Shown here: in pieces, positions 13,264 through 22,137 of the stretch | How positions within the stretch are numbered: the first letter of the stretch is position 1 | Layout: the number at the start of each line of letters is the position of its first letter | NCBI RefSeq assembly: GCF_038719015.1 | Contig: NZ_CP152276.1 | Coordinates: 3,298,001 to 3,362,000 of the forward strand | Length of the DNA: 64,000 nt | Direction: 5' to 3' | DNA from: Nguyenibacter vanlangensis | GTDB lineage: Bacteria; Pseudomonadota; Alphaproteobacteria; Acetobacterales; Acetobacteraceae | Notes under the pieces: generated by a model | Database searches by the model: none | Seen by the model: only the letters and a program-made list of their open reading frames with translations | Told to the model about the DNA's origin: nothing | Made by a program: the position numbers and the translations under genes

Positions 13264-15157
13264 TATAGGCGGCATTAAACGCGCCATTCGCCGGGGCCTG
13301 GGGATGCTGCGGCCTCCGCCGGACCTGCCGCCGTCCGCGTGGTGTGAAGAAAACCTGAAAATCCCCGCGGGGAACGCCATCCCCGGCCTGTATCGCATCC
13401 TGAACGCGCCGATCCAGCGTGAGCCGATGGACATGTTTATTGATCCGGATTGTCGCCGCGTCACGCTGATGTGGGGTGCGCAGACCGGAAAAACCACATG
13501 CGCCCTCGGGATGCAGGGTTACGCCATCGCACAGCGGCCCAGGTCGCAAATGATGATGCAGCCATCGCAAGGTGATTTGAAAACGTGGCTTGAGACCAAG
13601 TTTAATCCTCTGGTCGAGGCGAGCGAAACTATTTCCCGCCTGATCGCCAAGCCGCGCGGTCGAGAAGGCGTCAATAACCAGTCCATGAAATCGTATCCGG
13701 GCGGGTTTCTGATGTTCGCCTGGGCGGGTTCGACCAAGACGATGCGCGGTCGGTCTGCGCCGCTGATCGTGTGCGATGAGACGGACGGTTATAAGCTGAC
13801 CGAGGAAGGGCACCCGGTATGGCTGTTGTGGCAGCGCGCCGCGACGTTCGGTTCCGACCGGTTTTTGCTGGAAATCTCTACGCCGACCATCAAGGGCGCA
13901 TCGCATATAGAAGACGCCTATGAGGATGGCGACAAGCGCCGGTTCCACGTCCGCTGCCCCGATTGCGGCGAATTGCAGCCGCTCCATTGGGGAAATGTCC
14001 GTTGGAAAGGCCGCCTGTCTGCCGAATTGGACGATGCGGAGCGGGATTTAACGCATGATGATCATGAGCCGGAAACGGCCGAATATGCGTGTGATCATTG
14101 CGGCTCCCTGTGGTCCGACGCGCAGCGGATCAACGCCATCCGCAAGGCCGAAGCGGACGGGGGCGGATGGGTCGCGGAAAAGCCCTTCCGTGGTCATGCG
14201 TCCTATCACGCATGGGAAGCCTACAGCACGTTCCGCAAGCTGGGCGACATCGTCCAAGATTATCTGGACAAGCTGAAAGCGGATGACCTGCAATCGTTCG
14301 CGAACGTGTCCCTGTCGCGGACCTATGAACTCAAGGGCGACGGGGTTGAGCCGGACGCGCTCTATGCGCGGCGCGAACCATTCGGCAAGCACCTGCCGGA
14401 TAACGTCCTGTATATCACGCTGGGGGCGGATATGCAGATGGACCGCCTGGAATACGAAATCGTCGGCTGGGGGCCGCAGGGTGAGTCCTGGTCCCTGGAA
14501 TACGGGGTGTTGTGGGGCGATCCCCTGGCCGGCGACGTATTCGGCGATCTGGAAGCCGTGATCAAGGGGCGGACCTTCACGCGCCGGAACGGCGATACGA
14601 TCGGCATATCCGCGTCGTGCCTGGATACCGGCGGCACCACGGGATATCCGCAGGCCGCGTGGGATTGGCTCAAGGGCAAGACGGGGCGGCGCATATTCGG
14701 CGTGAAGGGCTATTCGCCGTCCTGGGGCAATCCGATCGTCCCCGCGCCGCAACGGCGGAAGTCGGGCAAGGCGCGCCGCAAGGTCGATATCTTCCCGGTC
14801 GCGGTCGATGAAGCAAAGCTGGTGATCATGCGCCGGATTGCGCAGACGGTCGGGGCGAAAGAGGCAGGTGGCCCCGGATATATGCACGTGCCGGACGATC
14901 GGCCGGAAGATTGGTTTAAACAGCTTGCGGCGGAAAAGCTGGTGATCCGCAAGGGGACGTCTCGCCGGGAATGGTTGAAACCCCTCAAGGCCAGGAACGA
15001 GGCGTTGGACTGTCGCGTGTATGCCTACGCCGCATTAAAAATCATGAACCCGTCGCTTATTTTGTCGCCTCCTGACGTGCAGCCCGAGGAAAAGAAAGAG
15101 GATACTCCGCCCTTGCCCCAGGTAGCAGGGCGGCGGAAATGGAGACGGCCGGGTTGA
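13223..15157 (+). CDS. Terminase large subunit, GpA family
   Basis: 644 residues, typical for lambda GpA. Walker A-like GAQTGKTT near residue 90, Walker B LIVCDE, a CPDCGELQ...CDHCGSLW zinc-like region, and the C-terminal nuclease domain. It packages DNA into proheads and cuts cos ends. The last 30 residues are a charged Pro-rich tail (LSPPDV onward) that contains copy 1 of the repeated 19-bp element. Preceded by Nu1 and followed by a gpW-like gene. Confidence 0.9.
   Translation: MSRLKTINLNSLSNIGGIKRAIRRGLGMLRPPPDLPPSAWCEENLKIPAGNAIPGLYRILNAPIQREPMDMFIDPDCRRVTLMWGAQTGKTTCALGMQGYAIAQRPRSQMMMQPSQGDLKTWLETKFNPLVEASETISRLIAKPRGREGVNNQSMKSYPGGFLMFAWAGSTKTMRGRSAPLIVCDETDGYKLTEEGHPVWLLWQRAATFGSDRFLLEISTPTIKGASHIEDAYEDGDKRRFHVRCPDCGELQPLHWGNVRWKGRLSAELDDAERDLTHDDHEPETAEYACDHCGSLWSDAQRINAIRKAEADGGGWVAEKPFRGHASYHAWEAYSTFRKLGDIVQDYLDKLKADDLQSFANVSLSRTYELKGDGVEPDALYARREPFGKHLPDNVLYITLGADMQMDRLEYEIVGWGPQGESWSLEYGVLWGDPLAGDVFGDLEAVIKGRTFTRRNGDTIGISASCLDTGGTTGYPQAAWDWLKGKTGRRIFGVKGYSPSWGNPIVPAPQRRKSGKARRKVDIFPVAVDEAKLVIMRRIAQTVGAKEAGGPGYMHVPDDRPEDWFKQLAAEKLVIRKGTSRREWLKPLKARNEALDCRVYAYAALKIMNPSLILSPPDVQPEEKKEDTPPLPQVAGRRKWRRPG
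15061..15079 (+). repeat. 19-bp LSPxDV element, copy 1
   Basis: TTTGTCGCCTCCTGACGTG, in frame in the C-terminal tail of the terminase large subunit (LSPPDV), about 80 bp before its stop codon. Confidence 0.8.
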
Positions 15158-15642
15158 GGCATTTTAGGCTTCCCGAGTGCATCACTGGTGGAACGACGTT
15201 GAACGTCCCGGTGGACGGCAACGTGACGCTGTATATGCGCGGGCCAGCGTCGATCACGTTGGCCAGTGTTAACGGCTCCATTTCCGCCGCAGCGTCGGTG
15301 ACGACTGGCTGGGCGCCTGGGCTCTACTCGTTCTCTGCGCGCCTGACGGATGACGCCGGAAACGTGGATGAGATCGCGGCCGGGACGGTCGAGATCAAGC
15401 CCGACATCGCGACGATTGCCCCTGGAACCGATATCCGATCGCAGAACCGGCGCACCTACGACGCGATTTGCGCGGTGATCGAGAACCGGGCCAGCATGGA
15501 TCAGCAGAGTTACAAAATCAACAACCGCGAACTGGTGCGAACGCCAATCGCGGACCTGTTGACGCTGCGCGCTCGATATAAATCCCTGGTCGCGCAGGAA
15601 AACGGGCGTGGTGGCGTGCGCGAGCATCGGGTTATTTTCTGA
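15139..15642 (+). CDS. gpW-like head-tail connector with N-terminal extension
   Basis: The last 70 residues (RRTYDAICAVIENR, then ELVRTPIADLLTLRARYKSL) resemble gpW, the small lambda protein that prepares filled heads for tail joining and lies between A and B, as here. About 95 residues in front form a beta-rich, Thr/Ser/Gly domain (TTLNVPVDGNVTLYM, FSARLTDDAGN) absent from lambda gpW and resembling an immunoglobulin-like fold. The start overlaps the terminase by 19 bp. Confidence 0.6.
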   Translation: METAGLRHFRLPECITGGTTLNVPVDGNVTLYMRGPASITLASVNGSISAAASVTTGWAPGLYSFSARLTDDAGNVDEIAAGTVEIKPDIATIAPGTDIRSQNRRTYDAICAVIENRASMDQQSYKINNRELVRTPIADLLTLRARYKSLVAQENGRGGVREHRVIF

Positions 15643-17201
15643 TGGGCATCGTGGCGAATCTGTTTAAACTGCCCGGAAGCGGAAAGCGCGAATTGGGTAG
15701 CGCGATGTATGGACCGCGCGCCCGCAAGGCCATGCGCCTGGTTGGCGGGATCGACGCGGCGCGGGTGGATCGGTTTGCCGAGACATGGACCGGAACGCCC
15801 GTTACGCCCGACGAAATGATCCGCCTGTGGCATCGTATTTTGCAGGCGCGTTCGCGGGATATGGCGATCAATGATCCGTATATGCGCAATTTCGTGCGCC
15901 GGGCACGGGTCAACGTTATCGGTCATGGCCCGAAGCTGAAATGCGCCGTCCAGATGGCATCCGGACAGCGGGATGACACGAAGACGAATTCGGCTGTCAT
16001 GCAGTCCTGGGACGAATGGAAGCACCCCGAGAATTGCGATGTGACGGGGACGGAAACGTTCCGGTCGCTGGAACTGACCGTTCAGAACGCGCTGACGATC
16101 GACGGAGAGGCGTTCGTCAAAATAGTTTCAGGCGGCCCGTTCGGCATCCAGTTACAGTTGATCGACGCCGTGCGCTGCCCGGTGGATTATGATTTTTCAA
16201 GTGACGGAAAAGGGACGTATATCCGGAGCGGGATCGAATTCGATCAGCATGACCGACCGGTTGCCTACCATTTCTCGACCGACGACAATAACGGAGACTA
16301 TTACCAGTTCGGCGGTATGAAGTATCACCGCGTTCCGGCGGACGAGGTTCTTCATATCTTCCGAAAGGAAATGATCGGGCAAAAGCGGGGCTTGCCGTGG
16401 GCAATGTCCGCGCTGTTCCGGCTCAAGCGCCTGCGCGGGTTTGAAGATAACGCGGCGATGAATGCCGAGGTCGGCGCGGGAAAAATGGGGATCATCAGTT
16501 GGGACCCCGACGCCGGCCCCGAAAAAGAGGATGATCAGGAAGAAATCCGCATCACGGCGGAAGGCGGGACGTTCGTCGAACTGCCGTCCGGTGCCCGCCT
16601 GGACAAATGGGACCCCTCCTTCCCCGAAACTGCCATGACATCGTTCACAAAGACGCTGCTGCGCGGGGCAGGGGCTGGCATGGGGGTGATGTATCCCGGC
16701 TTGGGTAATGACCTGGAAGGCGTTAATTTCAGTTCCATTCGCGCCGGGGCATTGGACGAACGGGAATTGTGGAAGGAAGACCAGCGACTGATTATCGAGG
16801 GTCTACACCTGCCGATTTTCCGACGCTGGGCCGCTGCCGCCTTGCTGCGCGGTATGGTGGTGAACGATGACGGGTACGTGGTGCCAGCCGGCAAATTGCG
16901 CGCCATCGTCCGCCATTCCACGTTCCACGGGCGGCGCTGGGATTGGGTCGATCCGAAGTCCGACGCGGTAGCTAACCGTATGGCCATGGAAAACCTGATC
17001 AAGTCGCCGCAGGAAATCATCCGTGAGCGTGGCCATGATCCGACACAGGTCATTCAGGAAATCGCGCAATGGTATCGCGATTTGAAGGCGGCAGGCGTCC
17101 CCGATCCTGTAATTGCCCTGGCAGCCGGGCAGCAATTCAAGGTCATGATTGACGAAAAACCGGACGGCTCCGCCGCCTCGGGCAACGATGAGAAGCAATG
17201 A
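15642..17201 (+). CDS. Portal protein, lambda gpB family
   Basis: 519 residues, standard for this family. Visible lambda-portal features: ARSRDMAINDPYMRNFVRRARVNVIG... near residue 70 (quoted in part), IDGEAFVKIV near residue 160, and a FFRKEMIGQKRGLPWAMSAL-type segment near 245. It forms the dodecameric vertex through which DNA enters. TGATG overlap with the gpW-like gene and ATGA overlap with the protease-capsid gene. Confidence 0.9.
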   Translation: MGIVANLFKLPGSGKRELGSAMYGPRARKAMRLVGGIDAARVDRFAETWTGTPVTPDEMIRLWHRILQARSRDMAINDPYMRNFVRRARVNVIGHGPKLKCAVQMASGQRDDTKTNSAVMQSWDEWKHPENCDVTGTETFRSLELTVQNALTIDGEAFVKIVSGGPFGIQLQLIDAVRCPVDYDFSSDGKGTYIRSGIEFDQHDRPVAYHFSTDDNNGDYYQFGGMKYHRVPADEVLHIFRKEMIGQKRGLPWAMSALFRLKRLRGFEDNAAMNAEVGAGKMGIISWDPDAGPEKEDDQEEIRITAEGGTFVELPSGARLDKWDPSFPETAMTSFTKTLLRGAGAGMGVMYPGLGNDLEGVNFSSIRAGALDERELWKEDQRLIIEGLHLPIFRRWAAAALLRGMVVNDDGYVVPAGKLRAIVRHSTFHGRRWDWVDPKSDAVANRMAMENLIKSPQEIIRERGHDPTQVIQEIAQWYRDLKAAGVPDPVIALAAGQQFKVMIDEKPDGSAASGNDEKQ

Positions 17202-19078
17202 TCGCAGAACTATCGAGAACGATTGCGGAGATTAACCGTCGCGGCGGCAATTTCCGCACGATGACCGTGCAGGGGGTCGATCGCGACGCCCGCACCGTCG
17301 ATCTGGCATTTTCCAGCGAGCGCGCTGAAGTCCCGCGCTGGTTTGGGACCGAAGTGCTGGGGCATGAGCCCGGCGAAGTCCGTATGGACCGGCTGAATGA
17401 TGGCGCGCCCATGCTGGTCAGCCATGACATCCGCGATCAGGTCGGGATTGTCGAGCGCGCCAGCATCGACGCGGACCGCGTCGGCCGGGCGACGGTCCGC
17501 TTCGGGAAATCGGCCCGCGCCAGCGAGATTTTCGACGATATTGCGGACGGAATCCGCAAGCATGTATCGGTCGGATACCGTGTGCACGGCATGCGGCTGG
17601 CCGAGACGCGCGACAATGGCGCGACCGAGGTCTATCGGATCACCGATTGGGAACCGACCGAGATTTCCACCGTGCCGGTCCCTGCCGACCATTCTGTGGG
17701 CATTGGGCGCGATTTGTCGCCTGTTGACGTGCCCAAGTCCGAAAACATCGTCGATGATATAACCCCAATCGAACAAACCGGGGCAAGAGCAACCACCCAT
17801 ATGACCGACATCACCGAGCAGGAACGGCAGGCGGCTATCGACGCCGAGCGTGCCCGCGTCAACGATATTCTCGACCTGGGGCGCCAGTATAACGCCACGG
17901 ACATGGCCATGGACCATGCCCGGAACCCGAATGCGTCCGTATCGGATTTTCAGCGCGCGCTGCTGGAACGCACCGGCAAGTCCGCACCCGTGCCGCCGAA
18001 GACGTCCGATGTGGGCATGACCCGCCGCGACATGGGCAAGTATTCGATCGTCCGCGCAATCCGCGCGCTGGCCGATCCCGCCAATCGCCGTGCGCAGGAT
18101 GATGCCGGCTTCGAACGCGAGGTCGGCGACGAAGCCCGCAAGCATCAGCGGAATTCCGACAGCGGAAATTTCGTGATCCCGTCCGATGTGCTGCGCCACG
18201 CCGTGGACGGCACCCGCGACATGAACGCGGGAACGAACGGCCAGACCGGGGCAGGCAGCACTGGCGGCGCGACCATCCAGACGTCCCTGCTGGCGTCGTC
18301 TTATATCGATATCCTGCGCAATAAGGCGATTTTCACCCGTGGCATTTCGATGCTGGGCGGGCTGGTCGGCAATATCGAAATCCCCAAGCAGACCGCGACT
18401 ACGCAGGGCTATTGGATCGGCGAGGGGGATGCGCCGACCACGTCGAACATGGATTTCGGGCAGGTCAAGCTGTCGCCGAATACCGTGGCCGCCTATACCG
18501 ACATCACCCGGCGGCTGATCATGCAGTCCAGTATGGACGTGGAAGCCCTGGTGCGGCGCGATCTGGCCATCCAGATGGGTCTGACCATCGACTCGTCGGG
18601 TTATTACGGCTCCGGCACCGGCAACCAGCCGCAGGGACTCAAGGGACTGACCGGTATCGGCGCGATGACGTTCGCGGCCGCCCAGCCGTCCTATGCTGAA
18701 ATCGTCGAGATGGAAACGACGATCGCCCTGGCGAACGCCGACGCCGAGACGATGATGTACAAGGCGCGGGCCGACTTCCGGGGCTATGCCAAGCAGACCC
18801 TGAAATTCCCCGGCGTGAACGGCTCGGCCACGATCTGGGAACCCGGTGACACCGTCAACGGCTACCGGTGTCCCATTTCGCAGCAGATCGCCACGGGCGA
18901 TTTGTTCATGGGGAACTGGTCCGACATCATCATGGGCATGTGGGGCGGCCTGGAACTGATGGTGGACCCCTACAGCAACAGCACGTCCGGCGGCATCCGC
19001 GTGGTGACGTTCCAGGATATCGACTGGGCGTGCCGCCAGACGGCCGCCTTCGTCGTCGGCAGCAAGCCGGCGGCTTGA
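17198..19078 (+). CDS. Fused prohead protease and HK97-type major capsid protein
   Basis: 626 residues carrying two functions. Residues 1-170 are a U35-type prohead protease (LVSHD with candidate His near residue 75; HVSVGYRV with candidate Ser near 125; WEPTEISTVPVPAD). A charged helical linker or scaffold (about 172-320) contains copy 2 of the 19-bp repeat. Residues 330-626 are an HK97-fold capsid protein (GGATIQTSLLASSYIDILRN, WIGEGDAPTTSN, LIMQSSMDVEALVRRDLA). Self-cleavage after assembly would release the capsid subunit. Confidence 0.85.
   Translation: MIAELSRTIAEINRRGGNFRTMTVQGVDRDARTVDLAFSSERAEVPRWFGTEVLGHEPGEVRMDRLNDGAPMLVSHDIRDQVGIVERASIDADRVGRATVRFGKSARASEIFDDIADGIRKHVSVGYRVHGMRLAETRDNGATEVYRITDWEPTEISTVPVPADHSVGIGRDLSPVDVPKSENIVDDITPIEQTGARATTHMTDITEQERQAAIDAERARVNDILDLGRQYNATDMAMDHARNPNASVSDFQRALLERTGKSAPVPPKTSDVGMTRRDMGKYSIVRAIRALADPANRRAQDDAGFEREVGDEARKHQRNSDSGNFVIPSDVLRHAVDGTRDMNAGTNGQTGAGSTGGATIQTSLLASSYIDILRNKAIFTRGISMLGGLVGNIEIPKQTATTQGYWIGEGDAPTTSNMDFGQVKLSPNTVAAYTDITRRLIMQSSMDVEALVRRDLAIQMGLTIDSSGYYGSGTGNQPQGLKGLTGIGAMTFAAAQPSYAEIVEMETTIALANADAETMMYKARADFRGYAKQTLKFPGVNGSATIWEPGDTVNGYRCPISQQIATGDLFMGNWSDIIMGMWGGLELMVDPYSNSTSGGIRVVTFQDIDWACRQTAAFVVGSKPAA
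17713..17731 (+). repeat. 19-bp LSPxDV element, copy 2
   Basis: TTTGTCGCCTGTTGACGTG, in frame at residues 173-178 (LSPVDV) of the protease-capsid fusion, at the boundary between the protease domain and the linker. Confidence 0.8.
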
Positions 19079-19089
19079 TCAATACACTA

Positions 19090-19114
19090 AGGGGCGGCTT
19101 TCGGGTCGCCCCCT
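19090..19114 (+). terminator. Hairpin after capsid gene
   Basis: AGGGGCG (19090-19096) pairs with CGCCCCC (19107-19113) around a 10-base loop, 12 bp after the capsid stop. No T run follows, so it may reduce rather than stop transcription into the connector genes, or protect the abundant capsid mRNA. Confidence 0.45.
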
Positions 19115-19126
19115 AACGGAGCGCAT

Positions 19127-19288
19127 ATGAAACCCTGTGTTGTCCTGAAACCGTTCTGGCTCGATGGCAAGCGCCTGGAAGTCGGGGATGCGATCGAACT
19201 GCCGGCACCCGAATACCGGCTTCAGCTTCATAACAAGCGCGTCGGGCCGCCCGGCACGCCCGTCCCGAAGCGCCGCCGCAGGGTCTGA
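19127..19288 (+). CDS. Small basic phage protein, 53 aa (FI position)
   Basis: Reads MKPCVVLKPFWLDGKRLEVG and ends in KRRRRV. It sits between capsid and connector genes where lambda has FI, but similarity to FI was not seen; the pattern of a beta-rich start and a basic tail is common in small head genes of other phages. Its stop overlaps the next start as TGATG, and GGAG lies seven bases before the ATG. Confidence 0.6.
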   Translation: MKPCVVLKPFWLDGKRLEVGDAIELPAPEYRLQLHNKRVGPPGTPVPKRRRRV

Positions 19289-19623
19289 TGCCGACGCCCG
19301 CATGGGATGATTTGGGCGCGTTCCTGAGCCTGGACGATTTCGCCGTTACGGCCACCACGGCCGGCGGCCAGACATTCCCCGTCATCCTTGAGGAAGCGTA
19401 TTTTTCCCACGAATTGGGCGCGTATGACATGAATACGGCCGAGCCGTGGGGGACGGCGAGATGGTCGGATGTGCAGGGGCTCAAGAAGCGTGCGGTAATC
19501 ACGCTGTCACAGACGGTCGGCGGGGTGCAGGTGTTCAGCCAGCCATATTGGCTGGTGCATGACCCGGAACCGGACGGCACCGGCATGGCGGTATTGAGGC
19601 TGTCGCGGACGGCCAATGCTTAA
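19288..19623 (+). CDS. Putative head-tail joining protein (FII position), 111 aa
   Basis: 111 residues, Trp- and Ala-rich, with an all-beta look (DDFAVTATTAGGQTFPVIL, RAVITLSQTVGGV). Size and place between the capsid and gpZ genes match lambda FII-type head-tail attachment proteins. Direct sequence similarity is weak, so the role rests on synteny. Confidence 0.55.
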   Translation: MPTPAWDDLGAFLSLDDFAVTATTAGGQTFPVILEEAYFSHELGAYDMNTAEPWGTARWSDVQGLKKRAVITLSQTVGGVQVFSQPYWLVHDPEPDGTGMAVLRLSRTANA

Positions 19624-20164
19624 CGTCAATCTGGACCAGTTCGAAAGCTGGGAAGAATTTATGCCGATCGTGCGCGCGCTGGACCCAGGCGGCGACTATA
19701 TCGGCAAGGCAGTCGGATCGACGAACCAGCGCATGGCGCAATGGATGCTGACGCGATCGGTGCGCGGCCTATCCGCAAGGCTGGGGATTCCGCAGAAGGT
19801 TTTGCGGCGCCGCCTCAAGCGGTTCCGCGTGCAGGGATATATCCATGGCGCGAAGGTCTGGTATGGCCTCGACGCGATCCCGTTCACCGATCTGCGCCCG
19901 GTCGAGGATCGCGGTGGCGTGGTCACGCGGGATGGCGGCTATTATGAGCGCGGCGCGTTCGTCACCGCGTCGCGCAAGACCGGGCGCATGCGCGTTCTGA
20001 AACGCCAGGGCCGCGAACGCCTGCCGGTCGAAGACGTCGAAGCGAATATTTATCAACAGGCGATGGACTTTATCGCCGACCATATCATGGGCACGCCGGA
20101 ATTTGAGGCGCAATACATGCGCGTGCTGGAACGGGAACTGAAATGGCGGACCCGAACGATATAA
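19616..20164 (+). CDS. Minor tail protein Z-like
   Basis: 182 residues with the gpZ pattern: a helical N terminus, VRGLSARLGIPQKVLRRRLKRF near residue 45 (quoted as separate motifs LSARLGIP and RRLKRF), and a YERGAFV segment. In lambda gpZ acts at the tail tube terminus during head joining. It overlaps both neighbours by 8 and 22 bp, in a conserved head-completion block. Confidence 0.75.
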   Translation: MLNVNLDQFESWEEFMPIVRALDPGGDYIGKAVGSTNQRMAQWMLTRSVRGLSARLGIPQKVLRRRLKRFRVQGYIHGAKVWYGLDAIPFTDLRPVEDRGGVVTRDGGYYERGAFVTASRKTGRMRVLKRQGRERLPVEDVEANIYQQAMDFIADHIMGTPEFEAQYMRVLERELKWRTRTI

Positions 20165-20691
20165 CGACCGATTTAAACGCCCTGCATTCTGCCATCCAGA
20201 CGCAGATTGCGGCGGCGTTTCCGGCATTCCGAACGGTCGCGTTTTATCAGGATGACGAATCCGAGGAAATCCCGACCCCGGCGTGCCTGCTGGAAATGGA
20301 CGAGTTCGAGGACGGCGATACAGACCCCGGAAACGGGCAGGTCTGCCTGTCCCTGCGTTTCTCCGCGCGGCTGCTGTTCAGCCGACAGAATGATGCCAGT
20401 GGGCCGATACAGGCGCGGTTGGCGGGCGCGGCCCTGGCCGCGTTCGTGAACAAGAACCGGTTCGGCGGGGGCGTGTCGCCGGGCATCGTGATTTCCGGCA
20501 TGACGGATGATTTCCGGCCGGCTGTATCCGGCCGCTGGTCCATCTGGCGGGTGGAATGGGTGCATCGTGAGGCATTTTTTGGAACGTCCATATGGACGCC
20601 TGGACCGGTTCCGCAGGCGGTATTTGTGGGCATCGCGCCGAATATCGGGCCGGACCATGTGGCGGACTATACGAAGGTCTGGCCGGCATGA
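20143..20691 (+). CDS. Putative tail terminator/completion protein, 182 aa
   Basis: 182 residues. The N terminus is a helix (DLNALHSAIQTQIAAAFPAF) followed by strands, the fold order of lambda gpU-type tail terminators: PACLLEMDEF, CLSLRFSARLLF and WRVEWVHREAFF. No exact family match recognised. It lies between gpZ and gpV genes, exactly where head and tail modules meet. Confidence 0.5.
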   Translation: MADPNDITTDLNALHSAIQTQIAAAFPAFRTVAFYQDDESEEIPTPACLLEMDEFEDGDTDPGNGQVCLSLRFSARLLFSRQNDASGPIQARLAGAALAAFVNKNRFGGGVSPGIVISGMTDDFRPAVSGRWSIWRVEWVHREAFFGTSIWTPGPVPQAVFVGIAPNIGPDHVADYTKVWPA

Positions 20692-21230
20692 ATGCGCGGG
20701 CATTAGGCGACCATGACCGGCAGATCGCCAATATGGTCCGGATCGGGGTGATCGCGGCCGTCCAGGGGAATATGGCCACGGTCACGATTGGCGACGTGAC
20801 GACAGACTGGCTGTATTGGATCAGCCGGCGGGCATATGTCGATTATGACTGGTGGGCACCTGTGCCGGGCGAACAGGTGGTCGTGCTGGCGTTGTGGGGC
20901 GACGTGTCGCAGGGCGTCATCCTGGGTGCGATCCCGCAGGATGCGCAGGTCGCACCGGGAACCGGGGCACAGTGGTCCAAGCGTTTCGCGGACGGGGCGA
21001 CGCTGACATACGATCCGGGGACGCATATTCTCACCGCGAATATTCCGGACGGCGGCATTGTCGTGAACGCCGGGAAAAGTGTGACAGTCAATGCGCCGGC
21101 CATTCTGGCATCGCAGAACATTGACGCGGGCGGAAATCTGTCGGCGGGCACGGGTGCCACGGGGTCATTTACCACGCCGACCGGTGCAATCGTTACAGTG
21201 CAAGACGGCATCATCACGAACATCATGTGA
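20688..21230 (+). CDS. V: Baseplate spike protein V, P2-like
   Basis: 180 residues. An N-terminal OB-like domain (VRIGVIAAVQGNMATVTIGD, WWAPVPGEQVVVLALWGD, GVILGAIPQD) leads to a beta-helical spike (GATLTYDPGTHILTANIPDG and repeats). P2 gpV trimerises and forms the membrane-piercing tip. ATGA overlap with the preceding gene. First gene of the P2-type tail block. Confidence 0.88.
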   Translation: MNARALGDHDRQIANMVRIGVIAAVQGNMATVTIGDVTTDWLYWISRRAYVDYDWWAPVPGEQVVVLALWGDVSQGVILGAIPQDAQVAPGTGAQWSKRFADGATLTYDPGTHILTANIPDGGIVVNAGKSVTVNAPAILASQNIDAGGNLSAGTGATGSFTTPTGAIVTVQDGIITNIM

Positions 21231-21236
21231 GGCAGA

Positions 21237-21650
21237 ATGAACCCGCAAGGCAGTTCGATTATCAACGATGCATATTTCGCTGCCGCCAAGATCAAGATTG
21301 AGGCGGCCGAGACATGCGAGGAAATCCAGGCCCTCGGCAACGAACTGATGGATTCCATGAATGCGCAGTTGAACGCGATCAAGCAGCAATTCGCGTTCCT
21401 TCAGCCCATCATGAGTCTGCTGGTTTCGCCAAGCGCAGATTTGACGAAGATCGTGACATGGATAGAAGGTTTTATAAGTTCTTTCCTTCAGCCATATGTT
21501 GCGCCGGTTGAGAATTACATCCAGCAGATCGCGGCGCTTGAGGCGGCGATTTCCGATCTGGAAAGCGCGATCATGGAGGCGGCATCAAAAATCGAAAGCT
21601 GCACCGTCAATTTGCCCGCCGTCGCGCAAGTCGCGCTTTCTGCCGGATGA
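21237..21650 (+). CDS. Hypothetical phage protein between V and W, 137 aa
   Basis: No family recognised; P2 has no gene at this place. Mostly helical: an N-terminal helix, a central hydrophobic stretch (FAFLQPIMSLLV, then FISSFLQPYV) and a long Ala/Glu-rich C-terminal helix suited to coiled-coil pairing. Immediately after the stop codon the same frame reads FTLSPHDV to a second stop 15 codons on, which is copy 3 of the repeat. Confidence 0.65.
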   Translation: MNPQGSSIINDAYFAAAKIKIEAAETCEEIQALGNELMDSMNAQLNAIKQQFAFLQPIMSLLVSPSADLTKIVTWIEGFISSFLQPYVAPVENYIQQIAALEAAISDLESAIMEAASKIESCTVNLPAVAQVALSAG

Positions 21651-21655
21651 TTCAC

Positions 21656-21674
21656 TTTGTCGCCTCATGACGTG
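21656..21674 (+). repeat. 19-bp LSPxDV element, copy 3
   Basis: TTTGTCGCCTCATGACGTG, beginning two codons after the stop of the 137-aa gene and in its frame. Together with copy 4 it shares a longer 22-bp match that begins TCACTTTG. It opens the 151-bp gap before gene W, which otherwise holds no gene and no clear promoter. Confidence 0.8.
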
Positions 21675-21801
21675 TCGCCGGAGAGCGCGACCGACTAGGT
21701 TCGGGGGGTGGTGATCATCCCGGAACGGGCAGGTTGAACGGGGACGAATTGAGAAAGAGCCTTGGCCCGCATTCAGAACTCGTGCCGGGACGGTCGCCGC
21801 G

Positions 21802-22137
21802 TTGATTGGCGTTGACAGAAATACAGGGAAGGAACTGGGGGATTTCGCCCATCTGGCGCAGTCGGTGGGCGATATCCTCACGACGCCGATAGGTTCCCGC
21901 GTCATGCGCCGGACCTACGGAAGCCAATTATTAGAGCTGGTCGATTCATGCATGAACCAGTCCGGCGTCATGGACATATACGCCGCGACTGTTCAGGCGC
22001 TAATCGAATGGGAACCGCGTATTCAGGTCATGGGTGTGCAGGTCACGCCGGGCGTCGGCTCCATGACCATCAGTGTTAGCGGAAACTATTTACCGAACGG
22101 AACGCCGATTAAGATTGACGGAATTGTAATCTCTTAA
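21802..22137 (+). CDS. W: Baseplate protein W, gp25-like
   Basis: 111 residues with the gpW/gp25 baseplate wedge signature: IGVDRNTGKEL, then QSVGDILTTPIGSRVMRRTYG. Homologues of T4 gp25 contribute to the wedge and sheath initiation. TTG 21802 is the only start codon downstream of the last in-frame stop that keeps the conserved N terminus. The stop overlaps the J start as TAATG. Confidence 0.9.
   Translation: MIGVDRNTGKELGDFAHLAQSVGDILTTPIGSRVMRRTYGSQLLELVDSCMNQSGVMDIYAATVQALIEWEPRIQVMGVQVTPGVGSMTISVSGNYLPNGTPIKIDGIVIS

Noticed and set aside
21651..21698. Stop-codon readthrough making a longer 137-aa protein
   Set aside because: The frame after TGA is open for only 15 codons and no readthrough context or structure was found; the repeat is better treated as a DNA element.
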